This document shows positions 61,002 to 64,000 of a stretch of DNA of 64,000 nucleotides, piece after piece. The position numbers were made by a program, and so were the translations under genes. The stretch comes from CAYPFY01 sp964410105. GTDB taxonomy: Bacteria > Bacteroidota > Ignavibacteria > UBA10030 > SZUA-254. The notes below the pieces were generated by a model. That model ran no database searches and was not told the DNA's origin. It saw only the letters and a list, made by a program, of their open reading frames with translations. Positions within the stretch are counted from its first letter, which is position 1; the number at the start of each line of letters is the position of its first letter. The stretch is from the NCBI GenBank assembly GCA_964410105.1, contig CAYPFY010000001.1:320197-384196 (forward strand). Reading direction: 5' to 3'.

Positions 61002-61582
61002 TGAACGCTCGAGATGTAATAAGAGGGGTGAAACAGATAATCGATAAACCTTTTCTCGAGCGCTGCGTCCAAATCAACGGTAATCGTCACGACGGTCGTT
61101 CTCGACTCGTTCACCGAATAATTGCGCGAGATCGCAAGCAGAGGGTCAAATTTTTCAGGTAAAGAGACGCTGATCACCTGGTAGCCGTTGAGGATCACGA
61201 GCGTGTCGGGAAGGATCGTGAGATTGAGCCCGATATACTGATCGGGGGGTGCGTAGCCCTCCCCGATGACGAGCGTTGAGTCCCGGGCGCGGAAATCGAG
61301 AGTGTTGTAAAGATTCGCCGTACGCTGGAAAGCTTTAAGGTCCTCGAAAATCTGCACGCGTGTCCCGTTGGCCCTTATCGCTTCCACTGCTTCCACCTTC
61401 AGGGTGAAGTTATTGAGGGCAAGGAAGGGGATATGAGTGGAAACAGTTTTCAGCCGGATCTCGATAATCCCGGGCGACGGGGAGACGTAATCATATTGCG
61501 AACAGCTGACGTTCAGGATGATGAGGAGGGCGAGAAGGGCGAGCGTTACGCTATGATACAATACGGATTTTCCATTACTCAT
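60998..61582 (-). CDS. DUF4382-like lipoprotein, first gene of cassette B
   Basis: 194 residues. A hydrophobic helix ends in NVSC (Cys about 27). The mature part is a beta-sandwich with IEIRLKTVSTH, LTILPDTLVILNG and a C-terminal FHPSYYISSV. The pattern fits the small DUF4382 surface lipoproteins of the Bacteroidota group. An alternative TTG start seven codons downstream has a better site (GGAAAA). A strong promoter lies 55 bp upstream. Confidence 0.6.
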   Translation of the reverse strand: MSNGKSVLYHSVTLALLALLIILNVSCSQYDYVSPSPGIIEIRLKTVSTHIPFLALNNFTLKVEAVEAIRANGTRVQIFEDLKAFQRTANLYNTLDFRARDSTLVIGEGYAPPDQYIGLNLTILPDTLVILNGYQVISVSLPEKFDPLLAISRNYSVNESRTTVVTITVDLDAALEKRFIDYLFHPSYYISSVQ

Positions 61583-61636
61583 GGCGGATAGTGACGGTTT
61601 GGGACGAAGGAATTACACCTGCTACGAGAATAAGTG

Positions 61637-61665
61637 AGTATAATAAAATTTAATCTGACAGTCAA
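61637..61665 (-). promoter_or_regulatory. Promoter of cassette B
   Basis: Minus strand TTGACT, 17-nt spacer, TATACT, about 55 bp before the DUF4382-like ATG. The divergent plus-strand promoter starts 122 bp away; nothing else is seen in the 297-bp gap. Confidence 0.82.
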
Positions 61666-61786
61666 GAGGAAAAGGCCAAAAGGCAACAATTCTCAGGGAT
61701 CGTTACTCATCAGCGAACTCGTAAATTATCATAGCACTCCCCTTCCCCGGACCCCGACACCACGCGGCCTGGGTGAGGGAAAAATT

Positions 61787-61814
61787 TTGTAATTCGATGC
61801 AATTTGAGTATCTT
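61787..61814 (+). promoter_or_regulatory. Promoter of the propeller lipoprotein at 61880
   Basis: TTGTAA, 16-nt spacer, TATCTT, 65 bp upstream of the ATG. Confidence 0.55.
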
Positions 61815-61879
61815 TCATACTCAACGGGGCATCTGCTTGACATACCCACTAGTACAGACTATCCCAGGGGCGACTTCCA

Positions 61880-62917
61880 ATGAAAGTATTTCTCTTTATC
61901 CTCTTCGCGATTACGATTTCTGCGTGCAAACAGCAGCCAACCGACGCCATCGTCAGGGGCCCCCGGTGGGTGACTTTCACCCATCAAAACAGCCCCCTTC
62001 TGCACAACGTCGTCAACGCCTTCGCCGTCGATCTTTCGGGCAGGGTCTGGATGGGCACCGACAGCGGTGCATCCGGATTCTACAAGGGTGCGTGGAGCAA
62101 TATCGTCGATTCACTCGGGTATTCCGATTTCGGGGGAACGACGACTTCCTATACCGTCATCAGCATAGCGGTTGAGAAAGATGGAAGCATATGGTTTGGT
62201 CTCCACGGCGGCGGCGCCCGACGCCTGTTGCCGGTCGGCGGGAACACGCCGTGGCAAAAATATACAACTGCATCCTATATGCCAAGCGACAACGTGCAGG
62301 CCCTTGCCACCGTTCGCTACAAAGATCCGGGCGACGTATGGTTCGGAGCCATCGGCGGAACAAGCAGGTTCATCCCGGGTCTTGTCAACCCCGCCTTAGG
62401 GGTATGGCACACGAGCAACGAGTATCCGCTCTCGAGCGTCTACGCAATCACGGTAAATCCGAAGGATAACCTTCCGATTTTCGGCACGTCCGACGGCATT
62501 GCCATCTATGATGATGTCCGTGATTCATGGACCCAGCTGCCGATTGATTCCCCCCCTGTCATCTCGGTCGCCGTCGATCTCCAAAACGTCTTCTGGATGG
62601 GAAAGTGGTCGGGCATGACCCGTTACGACCGAAGCACGGGTGCGATCCATGATTTCACATACGATAACACGGGAGGGCAGCTTCCCCTCGGGTACATCCA
62701 CGCCGTGACGACCGATCTGGGGAAAACACGCTGGTTCGGTACGGATTATGGCCTCGTTCGCTTTCAGGATACGACATGGACCACATTCACTCACGCAACA
62801 ACACCTGAGCTGCCGAACAACGTGGTGAATGCGATCATTTACGATTCGAACGGCAATCTCTGGATCGGAACAAATGGGGGGGTTGCTGTCTACAACGAAG
62901 AGGGGACGAGATTCTAA
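61880..62917 (+). CDS. Two-component-regulator-propeller-like lipoprotein
   Basis: 345 residues. A clear lipobox ISAC (Cys16) is followed by a propeller with repeated GRVWMGTDSG-, GSIWFGLHGGG-, DVWFGAIGG-, FWMGKWSG-, TRWFGTDYG- and NLWIGTNGG-type blades. These are the Reg_prop repeats normally found on the periplasmic side of hybrid histidine kinases, but here no kinase is fused, so the protein is a free lipoprotein. It probably binds a ligand or partner on the outer membrane. It stands alone on the plus strand and ends 3 bp from a convergent glycosidase gene. Confidence 0.78.
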   Translation: MKVFLFILFAITISACKQQPTDAIVRGPRWVTFTHQNSPLLHNVVNAFAVDLSGRVWMGTDSGASGFYKGAWSNIVDSLGYSDFGGTTTSYTVISIAVEKDGSIWFGLHGGGARRLLPVGGNTPWQKYTTASYMPSDNVQALATVRYKDPGDVWFGAIGGTSRFIPGLVNPALGVWHTSNEYPLSSVYAITVNPKDNLPIFGTSDGIAIYDDVRDSWTQLPIDSPPVISVAVDLQNVFWMGKWSGMTRYDRSTGAIHDFTYDNTGGQLPLGYIHAVTTDLGKTRWFGTDYGLVRFQDTTWTTFTHATTPELPNNVVNAIIYDSNGNLWIGTNGGVAVYNEEGTRF

Positions 62918-62920
62918 TTT

Positions 62921-64000
62921 TCAGGCGTGAAGAACGTCCCCGTGTTTACACTCCGCCTTCAGCCGGCCATTAACCCATAGCCGAAATCTCCCCTTCCCCG
63001 CGCGCAGCCGCACCCTTTTCCCCTGAATAACGAGATCGTCGACCACTATTTCCTTAAGTTTAAAGGGTAACGGGCGGAACTCGAATCCCGAGGCGTGCGG
63101 CCGAATCCCCGCCACGTATTTCAGAAGAAGATCGACCATCCACGAGTGCTGGTAGTCGTCAATCCCGCGATAAAAACTCGCCTCTCCTGACATGGGGTTA
63201 TAATGTTCGAATGAGTTCGGACCGGTCGCCTGCGCACACACCATGGTGAAGAGTTTTTGCAGAAACTCCACAGTGCGATTCTCGAGATCCCTGTCGGCGA
63301 ATCGGATTGCACAGGTGGCGAGCGCCTCGGCGATGTGGCTGCAGGTCATCGGCCATACCCTGCCGTTCCAGGCACAATTCACGCGCTTACCCTTCCATTC
63401 CGAGTTTTCGGAAAAATACTCGTTGTCGGCACTCAGGGAGGGGACGGGGAACGGCGTCCAGAATTCTTTCGGATTGAAGAGGTGCCTCTTCAGCCCCGGG
63501 AGATGCTCTGCGGAGACGATGTCGGTCATGTAGGGATAAAAACAAGTCACCGCTTTCACTCCCGTCCTCTGGCCGGTCGAAGGGTCGACATCGAAGAACA
63601 TTTCAGCTGAACTATCCCACATCGACGAGAGAACGGCACCCTTGATCTCCTCGGCCTTTTCGCGCCACTCTGCTGAGTCCTCCCCGAGTTCTTCTGCGAA
63701 ACCCGCAAGTGCTTGCATTATGCTGTACATATAGACTGTGACATCGACGCCCTTCAGCCTGAATATTTTTCCCCAATCGCTCCTGTCCGCGTTCGGATCG
63801 ACAGCTAAATACCGGGGTGAGTATTCCTGGCCCGTTTCACACTGGTTGACGATATCGTAAAGGCCGGCGGGGGGGCCGCCCCGCTCGCGCTCCATGCCCC
63901 CCGCATATTTCTTAAGCGACTCAAATGCTTTGACCATAAAATCTCCGGAGGGGTGGCTGGTGAGGAGATTTTCCAGAGCAAACCCCCAGTGTGCATGGTA
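62921..64000 (-). CDS. Glycoside hydrolase, (alpha/alpha)6-barrel (GH63/MGH1-like), C-terminal part
   Basis: 359 residues lie in the window; the frame is open to the right edge (YHAHWGFALENLL...), so the 5' part is missing. Motifs typical of the GH63/MGH1-like toroid are VNCAWNGRVWPMTCSHIAEAL and SFEHYNPMSGEASFYRGIDDYQHSW. A short C-terminal beta domain (VVDDLVIQGKRVRLRAGKGRFRLWVNG) closes the protein. It probably acts on alpha-glucosides or mannosylglycerate-type substrates; the specificity is unknown. No signal peptide can be assessed. Confidence 0.75.
   Translation of the reverse strand, partial: YHAHWGFALENLLTSHPSGDFMVKAFESLKKYAGGMERERGGPPAGLYDIVNQCETGQEYSPRYLAVDPNADRSDWGKIFRLKGVDVTVYMYSIMQALAGFAEELGEDSAEWREKAEEIKGAVLSSMWDSSAEMFFDVDPSTGQRTGVKAVTCFYPYMTDIVSAEHLPGLKRHLFNPKEFWTPFPVPSLSADNEYFSENSEWKGKRVNCAWNGRVWPMTCSHIAEALATCAIRFADRDLENRTVEFLQKLFTMVCAQATGPNSFEHYNPMSGEASFYRGIDDYQHSWMVDLLLKYVAGIRPHASGFEFRPLPFKLKEIVVDDLVIQGKRVRLRAGKGRFRLWVNGRLKAECKHGDVLHA

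Noticed and set aside
1..64000. CRISPR arrays, insertion sequences, prophage or rRNA genes
   Set aside because: No regular direct repeats, transposase, integrase or rRNA-like sequence was recognised on either strand.

Overview
The window reads as chromosomal DNA of a Gram-negative bacterium of the FCB superphylum, most like the Ignavibacteriota/Chlorobiota/Kapabacteria side rather than core Bacteroidia. Markers seen: TonB-dependent receptors with carboxypeptidase-like N-domains, PorV/PorQ-like outer membrane proteins, large secreted proteins with C-terminal domains of the type IX secretion sorting (FlgD-Ig-like) type, a DUF4199-like protein and a 31-residue AURKAIP1/COX24-type ribosomal-protein-like gene. 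Against core Bacteroidia: many genes carry strong AAGGAG-type ribosome binding sites, and several promoters are canonical -35/-10 pairs with 16-17 nt spacers (one is TTGACA-N17-TATAAT). The DNA is GC-rich and densely packed. Nearly all genes are on the minus strand; only five protein genes and one tRNA are on the plus strand.

Layout. 1-9 kb: start of a HIT-family gene (cut by the window edge), an EF-G2-type translational GTPase, YtxH and DUF948-type envelope proteins, a polytopic membrane protein, a P-loop protein coupled to a 5'-nucleotidase-family lipoprotein, then SppA-HU-zinc-ribbon/TPR-AURKAIP1. 9-19 kb: Hsp20, TrxB, QueG, a Rieske protein, an MBL hydrolase, ferredoxin, DUF309, full-length MetH, a thioredoxin-fold protein lacking one active-site Cys, RsmI and dUTPase. 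19.6-25.4 kb: a DUF4199-like protein, CarA, and a vitamin B12 uptake unit. That unit has a canonical promoter, a cobalamin riboswitch, an antiterminator/terminator pair, a BtuB-like receptor, a BtuG-like beta-propeller lipoprotein and a DUF6580-like membrane protein. Two B12-using enzymes (MetH, QueG) lie close by. 25.4-34.4 kb: SSB and cassette A (TonB receptor, giant secreted protein, PorV-like protein, NHL propeller). 34.4-42.7 kb: serine biosynthesis (amidohydrolase, aminotransferase, SerA), MazG, PhoH, a LysM/coiled-coil envelope pair and RadC. 42.7-47.8 kb: an ABC exporter with a TPR protein and an LpoA-like periplasmic binding protein. 47.8-51 kb: tRNA-Leu(CAA) overlapped at its 3' end by the reading frame of a large secreted HExxH metallopeptidase-like protein. 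51-61.6 kb: cassette B (DUF4382-like lipoprotein, 605-residue lipoprotein, TonB receptor, secreted protein, PorV-like protein, Ycf48-like propeller lipoprotein). 61.8-64 kb: a propeller lipoprotein and the 3' part of a glycoside hydrolase.

The most interesting structure is the pair of cassettes A and B. Each has the same gene order, TonB receptor - secreted T9SS-type protein - PorV-like protein - beta-propeller, and the two secreted proteins share a recognisable internal motif. I read them as paralogous cell-surface modules of unknown substrate. Other points worth a second look are the self-contained B12 uptake operon with a readable attenuator, the tRNA-overlapping metallopeptidase gene, the GTPase centre of the EF-G2-type factor (Tyr in place of the catalytic His), and the fact that all five convergent gene junctions are overlapping or at most 4 nt apart.
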